A stretch of DNA of 64,000 nt from Saprospiraceae bacterium (GTDB lineage: Bacteria; Bacteroidota; Bacteroidia; Chitinophagales; Saprospiraceae), in contig JADJTQ010000012.1 in NCBI GenBank assembly GCA_016711125.1, forward strand, positions 372,001-436,000. Reading direction: 5' to 3'. Shown here one piece after another: positions 1 through 8,570 of the stretch; positions within the stretch are counted from its first letter, which is position 1; the number at the start of each line of letters is the position of its first letter. A program made the translations under genes and the position numbers. Under the pieces are notes generated by a model that was given only the letters and a program-made list of their open reading frames with translations, ran no database searches and was not told the DNA's origin.

Positions 1-455
1 ATCTCTACAAATTGAAGATCTAAATGAGACTGTGCCCGTAAGTCAAACAGACGACCTGGTGTCGATACCAGGACATCTACACCTTGTTTTAGCGTAGCAA
101 TTTGCGACTCTTGCTCCACACCGCCATATAGTGCCATGGTATGGATGGGCGTACCCTTAGAAAGAGAAGAAAATACCCCAGCCACCTGGGCTGCTAACTC
201 ATGGGTAGGTACCATGACCAGGCATCGGGGAGAACGCCCTTTCGTATTTCTCCTTGGCTGCGTTGTTAAAATGTGGAGTACAGGAATAACAAATGACGCA
301 GTTTTACCTGTTCCCGTCTGAGCAATCGCCATGACATCTTCTCCCTTTAAAATCGAGGGAATCGCTTTGTATTGGATATCCGTTGGCCTGAGGTAACCGG
401 CCCGGCTCAAATTGTCTTTAATAGCGTCTATTATGAAATAGTCAGTAAATCGCAT
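1..455 (-). CDS. DEAD-box ATP-dependent RNA helicase, N-terminal part (runs off left edge)
   Basis: The reading frame starts at an ATG at 455 on the minus strand and stays open to the window edge (about 151 residues). It begins MRFTDYFII and carries the Q motif (PTDIQYKAIPSIL), motif I (AQTGTGKT), motif Ia (PTHELA), a GG motif (LYGGVEQ) and motif Ib (TPGR), in the order and spacing of RhlE/DeaD-type helicases. These proteins unwind short RNA duplexes in ribosome assembly or mRNA decay. Motif II (DEAD) and the C-terminal RecA domain lie outside the window. The upstream region is shared with the amt gene, which is divergent. The family assignment is certain; the exact subfamily (RhlE or other) cannot be decided from this fragment. 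Confidence 0.93.
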   Translation of the reverse strand, partial: MRFTDYFIIDAIKDNLSRAGYLRPTDIQYKAIPSILKGEDVMAIAQTGTGKTASFVIPVLHILTTQPRRNTKGRSPRCLVMVPTHELAAQVAGVFSSLSKGTPIHTMALYGGVEQESQIATLKQGVDVLVSTPGRLFDLRAQSHLDLQFVE

Positions 456-997
456 AAATCTTAAAGGGCAAAGATAACATCTAAGCGTTAAGCCCACTTT
501 AATTTGTCGGCAGATCACATGCAAGAAAAAGTTAACAGAGGTCGAAAGTTTGACTGGCCAGGGAAAGAAGTCGGAATATGGGTTTATTTTATAGCAAACC
601 AATCTTCATCCGCCCCCAGAAGGCTGATGAAATACTCACCTCGCGCCGATTAATGAAAAAATAAATGCTTACTATAACATGATGTTGCCGTTCTCACCGT
701 TTCTGGTTTTGCTGATCCTCTGTCAGTTACAACCTCCGGTCGCTTCCTTCGTCTCGCCGCACCAGAAACGACGATTTACGGCTTTGGCATCCAGTTGCGT
801 AGTTCAACACCCTCTTAGATCTAAGGAGTGCAGTATGGCGGGAACTACTTGCTTTCTTGTCGAAAAAACAGATTTTCAAATTTGCAATTATCTCTGATAT
901 CGAAAGATATATTATATATATTTGATTCCTTTCGATCAATCCTTCATCGAGATTCACCTGTGGATTTGATATTAATATACAACAGAAACTTAGACCT
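456..997. other. Intergenic region between divergent helicase and amt genes
   Basis: These 542 bases contain no convincing gene. Short open frames on both strands (for example about 679-897) have no family resemblance and no plausible start context. The right half is AT-rich and contains an inverted repeat with a Bacteroidota-like -7 element, listed separately. No transcription terminator was recognised. Confidence 0.6.
899..936. promoter_or_regulatory. Inverted repeat around a candidate amt promoter
   Basis: ATCGAAAG at 899-906 is matched by its exact reverse complement CTTTCGAT at 929-936. The 22-base AT-only-like spacer contains TATATTTG at 917-924, which fits the Bacteroidota -7 consensus TAnnTTTG. 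The amt start codon is at 998. An operator overlapping the amt/P-II promoter is one reading; a chance AT-rich palindrome is the alternative. Confidence 0.4.
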
Positions 998-2332
998 ATG
1001 ACTCACCAAAGGGCTCATCGAGTATTCCTAATCTTGATAACATCTCTCGGAAGTATTACTCTTTTTGCTGCCAATCAGGAAACGCCAATTGATACCGGTT
1101 CCACGGCTTGGATGTTGGTATCTACAGCATTAGTATTGCTGATGGTGCCCGGACTAGCCATGTTTTATGGTGGTCTGGTACGGACAAAAAATGTCCTGGG
1201 CACCATGATGCATAGCTTTGTAGCGATGAGCATCATGACTATACTTTGGGTGATTATGGGCTATTCGATGTGTTTTGGTCCCAATGTATTGGGAGGATGG
1301 TTTGGATGGAATAGTGACTTTGTCTTCCTAAAGAGTCTCGATGACTCTATAATGGATGGTGGGATACCTGAATACGTATTCAGCATGTTTCAGGCAAAGT
1401 TTGCCATCATCACCCCTGCTCTAATTGCAGGTGCTTTTGCAGAACGGGTTAATTTTAAGGCATATTGTCTATTTATTGCACTATGGGGAATTCTGGTATA
1501 TAATCCTTTGTGTCACTGGGTCTGGGCTGAAGATGGATTTCTTTTTAATTTGGGAGCTAATGGAGCAATTGACTTTGCAGGTGGTACCGTTGTTCACATT
1601 TCAGCAGGTATCAGTGGTTTGGTGGCCGCTATTTTCTTAGGCGTACGTCGCGGATTTCCAAAAACAAATATGCCACCGAGTAATTTAGTGATGACGATGA
1701 TCGGTGGCGGATTGCTTTGGGTAGGATGGTTTGGATTTAATGCTGGAAGTTCCATATCCAGCAGTTTATTGACGGCTCAAGCACTTACCGCCACTCAGGT
1801 AGCTGCCGCAGCAGGCGCTCTAACCTGGATTATTGTTGAAGGTTGGCATCAGGGCAAAGCTACTGCACTTGGTCTAATATCCGGAGTGCTGGCTGGCTTA
1901 GTGGCGGTCACTCCGGCTGCAGGAGTGGTCCAACCATTTGGAGCCATGATGTTAGGAATTTTTGCATCGCTTTTTTGTTATGGAGGTATTTTAATTAAAA
2001 ACAAATTAAAATATGATGATAGCCTTGATGCTTTCGGAATCCATGGTGTAGGCGGTATTGTAGGGGCCATTCTTCTTGTATTTTTCATACGCGATAGTTG
2101 GATGCAAGATGCTGCTGCTTCGGCCGGTGGCTCCTGGACCGTAATGCAACAACTGGGAGTGCAGGTCCTGGCAGTAGTTATTGCTCTGATATATGCGGGT
2201 GGTGGCACCCTGCTCATTTTGTGGTTTGTAAACAAAATTATCAAATTCAGAGCCCCGTCGGAAATAGAAATGCAAGGTCTGGACAGTGCATACCACGGTG
2301 AAAGTGGATATGGAATGCTTAACCCTAATTAA
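998..2332 (+). CDS. amt: Ammonium transporter (Amt/Rh family)
   Basis: A 444-residue inner-membrane channel for ammonium/ammonia uptake. It has an N-terminal signal-like segment (residues 8-25) and then the eleven hydrophobic helices expected of Amt. Family signatures are clear: FYGGLVRTKN near residue 56, FAERVNF near 147, DFAGGTVVH with Asp192 and His200, a GWFGFNAGS segment near 243, and FGIHGVGG with His349. His200 and His349 are the twin pore histidines. Length is typical (400-450). The P-II gene starts 11 bases after the stop, so the two form the usual amt-glnK/B unit, in which P-II can block the channel when nitrogen is plentiful. Confidence 0.97.
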   Translation: MTHQRAHRVFLILITSLGSITLFAANQETPIDTGSTAWMLVSTALVLLMVPGLAMFYGGLVRTKNVLGTMMHSFVAMSIMTILWVIMGYSMCFGPNVLGGWFGWNSDFVFLKSLDDSIMDGGIPEYVFSMFQAKFAIITPALIAGAFAERVNFKAYCLFIALWGILVYNPLCHWVWAEDGFLFNLGANGAIDFAGGTVVHISAGISGLVAAIFLGVRRGFPKTNMPPSNLVMTMIGGGLLWVGWFGFNAGSSISSSLLTAQALTATQVAAAAGALTWIIVEGWHQGKATALGLISGVLAGLVAVTPAAGVVQPFGAMMLGIFASLFCYGGILIKNKLKYDDSLDAFGIHGVGGIVGAILLVFFIRDSWMQDAAASAGGSWTVMQQLGVQVLAVVIALIYAGGGTLLILWFVNKIIKFRAPSEIEMQGLDSAYHGESGYGMLNPN

Positions 2333-2343
2333 TCTAAATTCGT

Positions 2344-2703
2344 ATGAAACTCATAACCGCAATTATTCGGGAATCTCAATTGGACCAGGTTCGGGAGGCA
2401 TTGATCGAAGCTGAAATCACCCGCATCACGGTAAGCCGGGTCTCAGGTCATGGGAGACAAAAAAGTGAATCTATTTACCGGGGTAAAAAAGTTGTACCCA
2501 GCCTTGTTCCGAAGATTAAACTTGAAATCGCCGTTAATGAGAGCTTTGTCGATATTACAGTCAATACGATTATAAAGGCTGCCAGCTCACGCGAAGGACA
2601 CGCCATCGAACATGGAGCCATCGGCGACGGTAAAATTTTTATTACCCCATTGGAAGAGTGTATTCGGATCAGGACCAATGAGCGGGGTCCGGAAGCGATT
2701 TAA
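2344..2703 (+). CDS. glnB: P-II family nitrogen regulatory protein
   Basis: A 119-residue P-II signalling protein, co-transcribed with amt. It opens MKLITAIIRESQLDQVREAL and keeps GRQKSESIYRG at the base of the T-loop, the IGDGKIF B-loop signature and IRIRTNERGPEAI at the C-terminus. Two departures stand out. The position of the uridylylated Tyr51 of enteric GlnB appears to be valine (YRGKKVVPSLVPK), and the T-loop is one residue shorter. There is also an insertion of about eight residues (around SSREGHAIEHGA) just before IGDGKIF, in the nucleotide-binding B-loop region. It should still bind ATP/ADP and 2-oxoglutarate, but regulation by uridylylation looks unlikely. The alignment was made by eye. 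Confidence 0.93.
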   Translation: MKLITAIIRESQLDQVREALIEAEITRITVSRVSGHGRQKSESIYRGKKVVPSLVPKIKLEIAVNESFVDITVNTIIKAASSREGHAIEHGAIGDGKIFITPLEECIRIRTNERGPEAI

Positions 2704-2903
2704 CATTTTTCCAAAAAAATTAAAAACTGTTCCGGATTGATTTTGGTTACTTGAGAATTTTTTCCGCCTCGGAGTTGATCTTATTGGTAAAACAGACAGC
2801 CGGAGCGATATGATTTAACGAGTTCCTCCACGCAAGCTGTCTTGAACCATTTTCCAGGACCCGATATTTTGCTTATTTTGTTTTATGAGAAAATTATCCA
2901 TCT

Positions 2904-3485
2904 ATGAAAAGACGTGAAGCTTTGCAATGGACTGTTTGGACTGCCGGGATTTCCAGCTTACCGATCTCATTGGCTGCATTACAATCCTGTAAACCTACCG
3001 GTGATCCGGGGTGGACCCCTTCATATCTCAATCTGGAGGAAGCACAAATGATCAATAATATCGCTAACATTATTTTGCCAACTGACAAAGAGTCTCCCGG
3101 GGCCGCTGAAGTTCATTGTCCCGAATTCGTGGACCTAATCGTACGTGATTGTCTTTCTTCAACGGAGAAAAAAGAGTTTAGAGATGGCTTACAAATCATC
3201 AAAGATGACTACCAAAAGTCGGTAAAGGCCAGCGTTACTGCAGGTATTACAGGTGATATGCAACGTTACTTTGCAGAGCTGGATTACAACTCATATAATG
3301 GCCAAGATGCCTTAATCAACCAAACATTTCGTAAGGTCAAACAAATGGTTGTTTTGGGGTATTTTACCTCTGAAACCGTGATGCGAAATCATCTGGACTA
3401 CCATGCTATTCCGGGCGAATACAGAGGCTGCATTAATACGTCTCAGGAAACCAAAGCTTACGTAGATGATAATGTAGCAGGGTAG
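2904..3485 (+). CDS. Gluconate 2-dehydrogenase subunit 3-like protein (small subunit of GMC oxidoreductase)
   Basis: A 193-residue exported protein. The N-terminus MKRREALQWTVWTAGISSLP followed by a hydrophobic run and LQSC resembles a Tat-type leader ending near a cysteine. The body has the pattern of gluconate_2-dh3 proteins, with NLEEAQMINNIANIILPTD followed by a conserved helical core. In this family the small subunit escorts and exports its FAD-dependent partner and helps electron transfer. The partner, a GMC oxidoreductase, begins 32 bases downstream on the same strand, which is the standard arrangement for periplasmic sugar or polyol dehydrogenases. Confidence 0.85.
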   Translation: MKRREALQWTVWTAGISSLPISLAALQSCKPTGDPGWTPSYLNLEEAQMINNIANIILPTDKESPGAAEVHCPEFVDLIVRDCLSSTEKKEFRDGLQIIKDDYQKSVKASVTAGITGDMQRYFAELDYNSYNGQDALINQTFRKVKQMVVLGYFTSETVMRNHLDYHAIPGEYRGCINTSQETKAYVDDNVAG

Positions 3486-3517
3486 CCAGATTTTAAAATA
3501 TAAATGAAGACCAAACT

Positions 3518-5205
3518 ATGTCGCAAGCAATTGAATATGATGCCATTGTAATTGGCTCCGGAATCAGTGGAGGCTGGGCTGCAAAAGAATTGTGTGAAAA
3601 GGGCCTCAAAACCCTGGTGATCGAACGAGGTAAAAAGCTGGATCATGTAGGTGGCTATTCCACAGCGGCAGTACCGCCCTGGGAGTTTGAGCACCATGGC
3701 AAAAATACAGAGCAAGATCGTGAGCAGTATCCGGTGCAAAGCAAAGTTTATGCCTTTAATGAAGGCACCCGACATTTATGGGTAAAAGACACCGAGCATC
3801 CCTATACTTCGACTGCAGACGGACCTGAATACCGCTGGATAAGAGGATATCAAGAAGGTGGCCGTTCCCTCATGTGGGGCAGACAGTGCTATCGCTGGAG
3901 TGATCTTGATTTTGAAGCAAACTTGAAAGACGGCATCGAAATTGACTGGCCAATTCGCTACAAAGACATTGAACCATGGTATAGTTATGTCGAGAGGTTT
4001 GTTGGAATTAGTGGTCAAGCTGAAGGAATTCCGCATTTGCCGGACGGTGAATTTCTGCCTCCTTATGAAATGAATTGTGTGGAAAAACATGTAAAACAAG
4101 CCATTGAATCAAAATTTGCGGGCCGGCACATGACCATTGGCAGAGTTGCTAACCTTACTGTACCACATAACGGAAGGGGCCAATGTCAGCGGCGTAATCT
4201 ATGCTATCGGGGTTGCCCTTACGGCGCCTATTTTAGTAGCCAAAGCTCTACCTTACCGGCAGCAGAAAAGACGGGCAACCTTACACTGATGACTGACACG
4301 GTAGCAGCTAATCTGATTATGGACAAACAAAGTCGAAAGATTTCGGGAGTCCGGGTGGTGGATGCTAACACAGGCCAGGATACCGTTTACAAAGCATCGG
4401 TTATCTTCCTATGTGCCTCAACTTTAAACAGCGCGTGGTTACTCTTAAACTCGGCGAATGATGAGTTTCCTGATGGACTTGCCAACAGCAGTGGTGCCGT
4501 TGGAAGATACCTTATGGATCATCATTATCGAGCAGGAGCGGTAGCCTCTTTTGAAGGATTTGACGATCAGTACTATTTTGGCGGCAGACCAAATGGTATT
4601 TATATCCCGCGGTTTCGCAATCTCACCGAGAAACATCCTGATTTTATTCGAGGATACGGTTATCAGGGCAGTGCTGGCAGACCAGGACCGGAACGGGGAG
4701 CTTCCATTGCGGGAATTGGATCTACTTTCAAAAATGAGATGAGCCGGCCAGGTCCCTGGCAAATGCGTATTGGTGGGTTTGGAGAAGTATTACCCTATGC
4801 TGATAACTCTGTATCTCTAAATCATGATAAATTGGACATTAACGGACTACCCACTTTAAACATCCATTGCCAACATCGCGACAATGAAAAATAATGCGGG
4901 AAGATTTTAAAGTTCAAGCCGCCGAAATGCTTGAAGCAGCAGGAGGTAAAAATGCCGTCACTTATGACGATGGAGACCATCCGGGTTTCGGCATCCATGA
5001 GATGGGTACCGCAAGGATGGGAAGAGATCGAAAGACATCCGTACTCAACCAGTGGAACCAATGTCATGACATCAAAAATCTATTCATTACCGACGGTTCT
5101 TGTATGACCAGTGCATCATGTGTTAATCCATCAATCACGTACATGGCTCTCACTGCGCGAGCGGTTGATTTTGCTGTGACTCAAATGAAAAAAATGGAGT
5201 TGTAA
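3518..5205 (+). CDS. GMC family oxidoreductase (FAD-dependent sugar/polyol dehydrogenase), split by a frameshift near 4890
   Basis: Two adjoining frames, 3518-4894 (458 residues) and 4894-5205 (103 residues), make one protein of about 562 residues, the normal length. The first part has the FAD-binding motif GSGISGGWAAKEL and the typical QEGGRSLMWGRQCYRW segment. The second has HEMGTARMG and CVNPSITYMALTARAVDF, the conserved C-terminal active-site and substrate-domain motifs. The first frame ends NEK-stop at an A5 run; one extra A would read NEKIMREDF straight through. The two frames overlap as TAATG, so coupled translation of two halves is possible but less likely. Predicted role is oxidation of a sugar or glucoside in the periplasm with the small subunit upstream. 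Substrate unknown. Confidence 0.88.
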
Positions 5206-5379
5206 GCTGTTGGCTAGATTTATCAACACTACACTTGATAAAAGTATCTTAATTTTATAGTATCTGTCATATGCATAAAAAGAATCTTCATGACAACTAA
5301 CTGAATTCCGTGAATTTAACCTTTCACCCTTTTCCCTGACTCATGCCTCCTGTATTCATGCTAAATTTGAAAAAAAGCA

Positions 5380-6276
5380 ATGAAAAATAGCATCCTATTC
5401 CTTCTGTTTTTTCCCGTTTTCCTACATAGCCAGGATTCAGGTTATAAAGACTTTCCAAATCTTGGCATTTCTTTTACCATACCACAAGGTTGGGTGGGTC
5501 AGGAAAATGAGAGTGGCTATGCCATGGGCTCCTACACAGAGCCTGGAATTATTTTGCTGTTACCTCATCAGACCGACAATCTCGAACAACTAAAAGTTGA
5601 AGCCAGGCAGGGGATTGAGGAGGAACAGGGTACTTCTTTGATCCTGGAGGGTGAGATTAATAGTTTTTCGTCAAGTGGTATTGAAGCCGCTTATCAAGGC
5701 ACTATAAGTTTTCAACCGGCCAAAGCTCATGCGGTCGGCTTAATTAATCCTCATGGAACCGGCCTTACTATCATTGCTATGACAACTACGGAACAGTATT
5801 CTGAACTTCATCCAAATCTCGTCAGGGAAGTTGCCAGAAGTGTAAAATTTGTCACAGTAGCAGTCAAAGAATCATCGAGCCAGTGGGGTGAAATGCTGAA
5901 AAATGCCAAACTTACGTATATGCACACTTACAGCTCCAACAGCGGCAGCTATGGTGGCTATACAACCGGTGGTGGATTTAGCGACAAGGTAGAAATCGAT
6001 CTTTGCGCTAAGGGCTATTTTAATCACTCAAGTTCCAGCTCGATGTCGTTCGACACCGGCGGTAGTTTTGGAAGCTCCCATGATAGTGGTCAGGGAAGTG
6101 GCACATGGAAGGTAATTGTAAATGCATCAGGTCAGGATCTTTTACAACTGACGTTCTATTCCGGACAGGTGTACGAATATGTACTAAGTCTGGAAGACAA
6201 TAAAACTTATTTAAATGATCAGCGATACTTTAGAACATACGGTACAGTTGCCGATGATGGTCCAGATTGTTTCTAA
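5380..6276 (+). CDS. Secreted protein of unknown function
   Basis: A 298-residue protein with a clear signal peptide (MKNSILFLLFFPVFLHSQDS). Residues about 25-165 contain a segment (NLGISFTIPQGWVG, then repeated strand-like stretches ending VREVARSVKF) that resembles PsbP/DcrB-like folds in pattern only. The rest is rich in Gly, Ser and Thr (around 185-245) and ends with a short conserved-looking module (TFYSGQVYEYVLSL, LNDQRYFRTYG). No catalytic motif is visible. It stands alone between the GMC genes and a 690-base gap. I do not recognise a named family with certainty. Confidence 0.75.
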   Translation: MKNSILFLLFFPVFLHSQDSGYKDFPNLGISFTIPQGWVGQENESGYAMGSYTEPGIILLLPHQTDNLEQLKVEARQGIEEEQGTSLILEGEINSFSSSGIEAAYQGTISFQPAKAHAVGLINPHGTGLTIIAMTTTEQYSELHPNLVREVARSVKFVTVAVKESSSQWGEMLKNAKLTYMHTYSSNSGSYGGYTTGGGFSDKVEIDLCAKGYFNHSSSSSMSFDTGGSFGSSHDSGQGSGTWKVIVNASGQDLLQLTFYSGQVYEYVLSLEDNKTYLNDQRYFRTYGTVADDGPDCF

Positions 6277-6962
6277 ATAATTAATCGAACGAGATGAAGA
6301 GGGATCCAAGGGGATGTGACCCCTTGGAGATTTATGAAATCAGTTTGCAGGATCGCAACTTTCAAAGCGCTCCAGGATCGGACAATAGTCAAGTCTCACT
6401 AATAAGTCTTGTATACCCGATACCCATTTAATATCTAAAAAATTCCTTCACGATCGTCCGCTCCAGGATCGCAACTTTGGGATCCTGAAGCCCATAGGGA
6501 TTCTGGAGCCCTTCGGATAGGGATCGCAATCTTTAGATGATTTCCAATCGAAATAAATATGTTAAAATTTAGACCGTCTTCAAACTTTGGAGATCTAAAT
6601 GCAATTTTGAAATATTAGCGCCGTTTAATGCATATTCAAACACATCTGCACATCGAGCACATCGCTACCTGACAAAAGTATTTCAATCAAGGCAAATTTC
6701 TTTTTCATTCTTTTATTTGGGCTCTTCTAATTCTGGCTATATAGTGCCTTTTAGATTTTGTTGCACAAACATCAATTGGCGTTAGTCTGGTACTGATTAT
6801 TAGCCCTAGTAATTCGTGAAATGATTAATGAGGGTCCCATTCTATCATGTTCTATTCTCATCTGAGGTACATTCAAACACTGCATCGAAAAGGATCAGTC
6901 TAAATCACAATTTATAACTGAAATAAGACTTATATATTCCTAATATCAAAATCTTTTATCCA
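6277..6962. other. Intergenic region with word-like repeats and hairpins
   Basis: No gene is seen in these 686 bases. A nine-base stem (TCCAAGGGG/CCCCTTGGA, 6305-6328) lies 29 bases after the preceding stop but lacks a T tract. Between 6347 and 6534 the word GGATCG recurs: GCAGGATCGCAACT at 6347, GCTCCAGGATCG at 6369 and 6460, GGATCGCAAT at 6521. CAGGATC (6464-6470) pairs with GATCCTG (6481-6487), and GCTCCAG (6460-6466) could instead pair with CTGGAGC (6503-6509). The remainder is AT-rich and unremarkable. Confidence 0.5.
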
Positions 6963-7924
6963 ATGAAAATGCAACACTATTTCAATCATCAAATAATTAC
7001 AATGGGCATACTGACGATCCTAATAACTGGTTGTCAAAAAAATGCAATAGATTTTTCAGCACCAAGTACCGGGCTGTTACAAATAGAAGTCACCGATGCT
7101 CCAATCGACAATGCAGAAGTTCGCAACGCATTTGTTACTTTTTCCGGATTTGTTTTTAATGACACCAATCTAATAGGTGAAAATACTACAGTTGATCTAA
7201 TGGCCTACCAGAAGGAAATACGAAGGAGATCGGAGTTTTCGAGTTGCCAGCTCAAAAATATAGTCAATTCTCAATCACGCTTGATCTCCAGGAGGATGCT
7301 TTTGGAAATGTCCCCGGATGTTATGTGTCGACTCAAAATGGTAAAAAACATAATCTTTATCCAAGTAGTACGATCTCCAAAGCACTGACATTGAAGCTTG
7401 ATAATTTTGAGATTCTCCCTGATCAAAAGACTCAAATGCTAATTGACTTTGATCTAAGAAAATTGATCCGGTATGGAAAAGATGTTTCTGAAATAAAATA
7501 TCAGTTTGTTGCCGACCATGACATGAAAGATGCTATTCGGGTAGTCTGTAAAAATAAGACGGGGAGTATTCGAGGTCGATTCACAAACACTACCGGTAAG
7601 GAACAGTATATCGTTGCCATGATTTACCGTGCAGGAAGCTTCAATGTAAATCGCGAGCTTAATAATTCTGAAACTGAGGTTCCCCATTTTTCCAGTGCAG
7701 TCAGCTCGAGCAAGGTTAATGATAATGGTGAATTCTATCTGCCCTTTTTGGATAAGGACAGCTATCATTTGATATTTGCTGCTTTTAACCGGACAGGATC
7801 CCGTGATTTTATTGGTATTCTTGATGCAAAAGTAAGAGCAGGCACTAACCTTGAAAATATTCATGTAGAGCCAGGAAATGAACTAAATATTGAGGGCTCC
7901 TATTCTGCGATCTTACCGAATTAA
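6963..7924 (+). CDS. DUF4382-like lipoprotein, split by a frameshift near 7216
   Basis: The gene reads in one frame from 6963 to about 7216 and then in the frame that includes 7244-7924; together about 320 residues. It starts with a lipoprotein leader (ILTILITGCQKN). The stretch TGLLQIEVTDAPIDNAEVRN is characteristic of DUF4382 domains, which are secreted beta-sandwich proteins common in Bacteroidota. The second part continues with ELPAQKYSQFSITLDL and a C-terminal carboxypeptidase-regulatory-like segment (GSIRGRF... VHVEPG-like pattern). Adding one A to the AAA at 7216-7218 joins the frames as YQKENTKEIGVFELPAQ. Function unknown; presumably anchored in the outer membrane. Confidence 0.8.
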
Positions 7925-8140
7925 GATCTTGGAGCGAAAACATCAAAAGTCGAAAAGCAAAGTCATTTATTCAAGGGTAGACAAGAATGCCCAATTTTAC
8001 TTTCCCTTTATTGAGCTTTAGCAGATGAACTGGTTTAGAGTTACAGTAAATCATCAGGGTGATCATCCAAAGAGTGGGCACTCAATAGTGAATGGATGGA
8101 CGCCAAAGTTTCAATAATCGATCAAACTGGCGGGAAAGCT

Positions 8141-8174
8141 GGGGTCATCTTCACTTGAAGATGGCCTCATTTTG
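8141..8174 (+). terminator. Hairpin, possible Rho-independent terminator
   Basis: GGGGTCATCTTC (8141-8152), loop ACTT, then GAAGATGGCCTC (8157-8168) form a 12-pair stem with two G-U wobbles, followed by ATTTTGTT. It lies 217 bases downstream of the DUF4382-like gene. The T tract is interrupted, so strength is uncertain. Confidence 0.5.
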
Positions 8175-8283
8175 TTGGGTGCTCAGCTCAACGCTTTTCA
8201 CCAGATACTAACATCATCCTTAAAAAGCTCTATTGCATTCGTCTGAGTGGCTTACATAGTAAGGGTGCTCTAGAGCAGTCATT

Positions 8284-8310
8284 TCCTAATTATCCTAATT
8301 ATCCTAATTA
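8284..8310. repeat. Short tandem repeat, TCCTAATTA x 3
   Basis: Three exact head-to-tail copies of a nine-base unit in noncoding DNA, 260 bases upstream of the leucine-rich repeat gene. Confidence 0.9.
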
Positions 8311-8527
8311 ATACTGTCATTTCCTTCTAATTGATGTGATTTTCAGGTACTGTACTTGGCCGGTGTGTTGCCCAATTTAACTGTAATCAATTTGTCGAAC
8401 ATTTTAACAACTAAAATTAAAAAACAAAGACTATGTTAACTTGGCCAATATCCTTTACAACAATTCAGGCACATGCGTATTCTTAGGAAGGGGTCGAAAA
8501 AAAACGTCAACATACGTTGCATTTGCT

Positions 8528-8535
8528 TATATTTG
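8528..8535 (+). promoter_or_regulatory. Candidate -7 element (TAnnTTTG)
   Basis: TATATTTG sits 35 bases before the ATG at 8571 and matches the Bacteroidota sigma-A -7 consensus. No convincing -33 TTTG was found at the usual distance. Confidence 0.35.
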
Positions 8536-8570
8536 TATTGATAGTGTTATAAGTAAAAAACCAAAAACTA

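Larger units (their letters stand above)
7925..8570. other. Intergenic region with terminator-like hairpin, 9-base tandem repeat and candidate promoter
   Basis: No gene is seen in these 646 bases. They hold a strong hairpin at 8141-8168, three exact copies of TCCTAATTA at 8284-8310, and a TATATTTG element at 8528-8535 upstream of the leucine-rich repeat gene, each listed separately. Confidence 0.6.

Noticed and set aside
679..957. Short open frames on both strands ahead of amt
   Set aside because: No family resemblance, no start context, and overlapping frames on opposite strands of one AT-rich gap.
4888..4896. Programmed ribosomal frameshifting or coupled two-part translation (TAATG) in the GMC gene
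   Set aside because: The A5 run is short with no slippery heptamer or pseudoknot seen, and similar single-base breaks affect many unrelated genes in the window, so sequence error is simpler.
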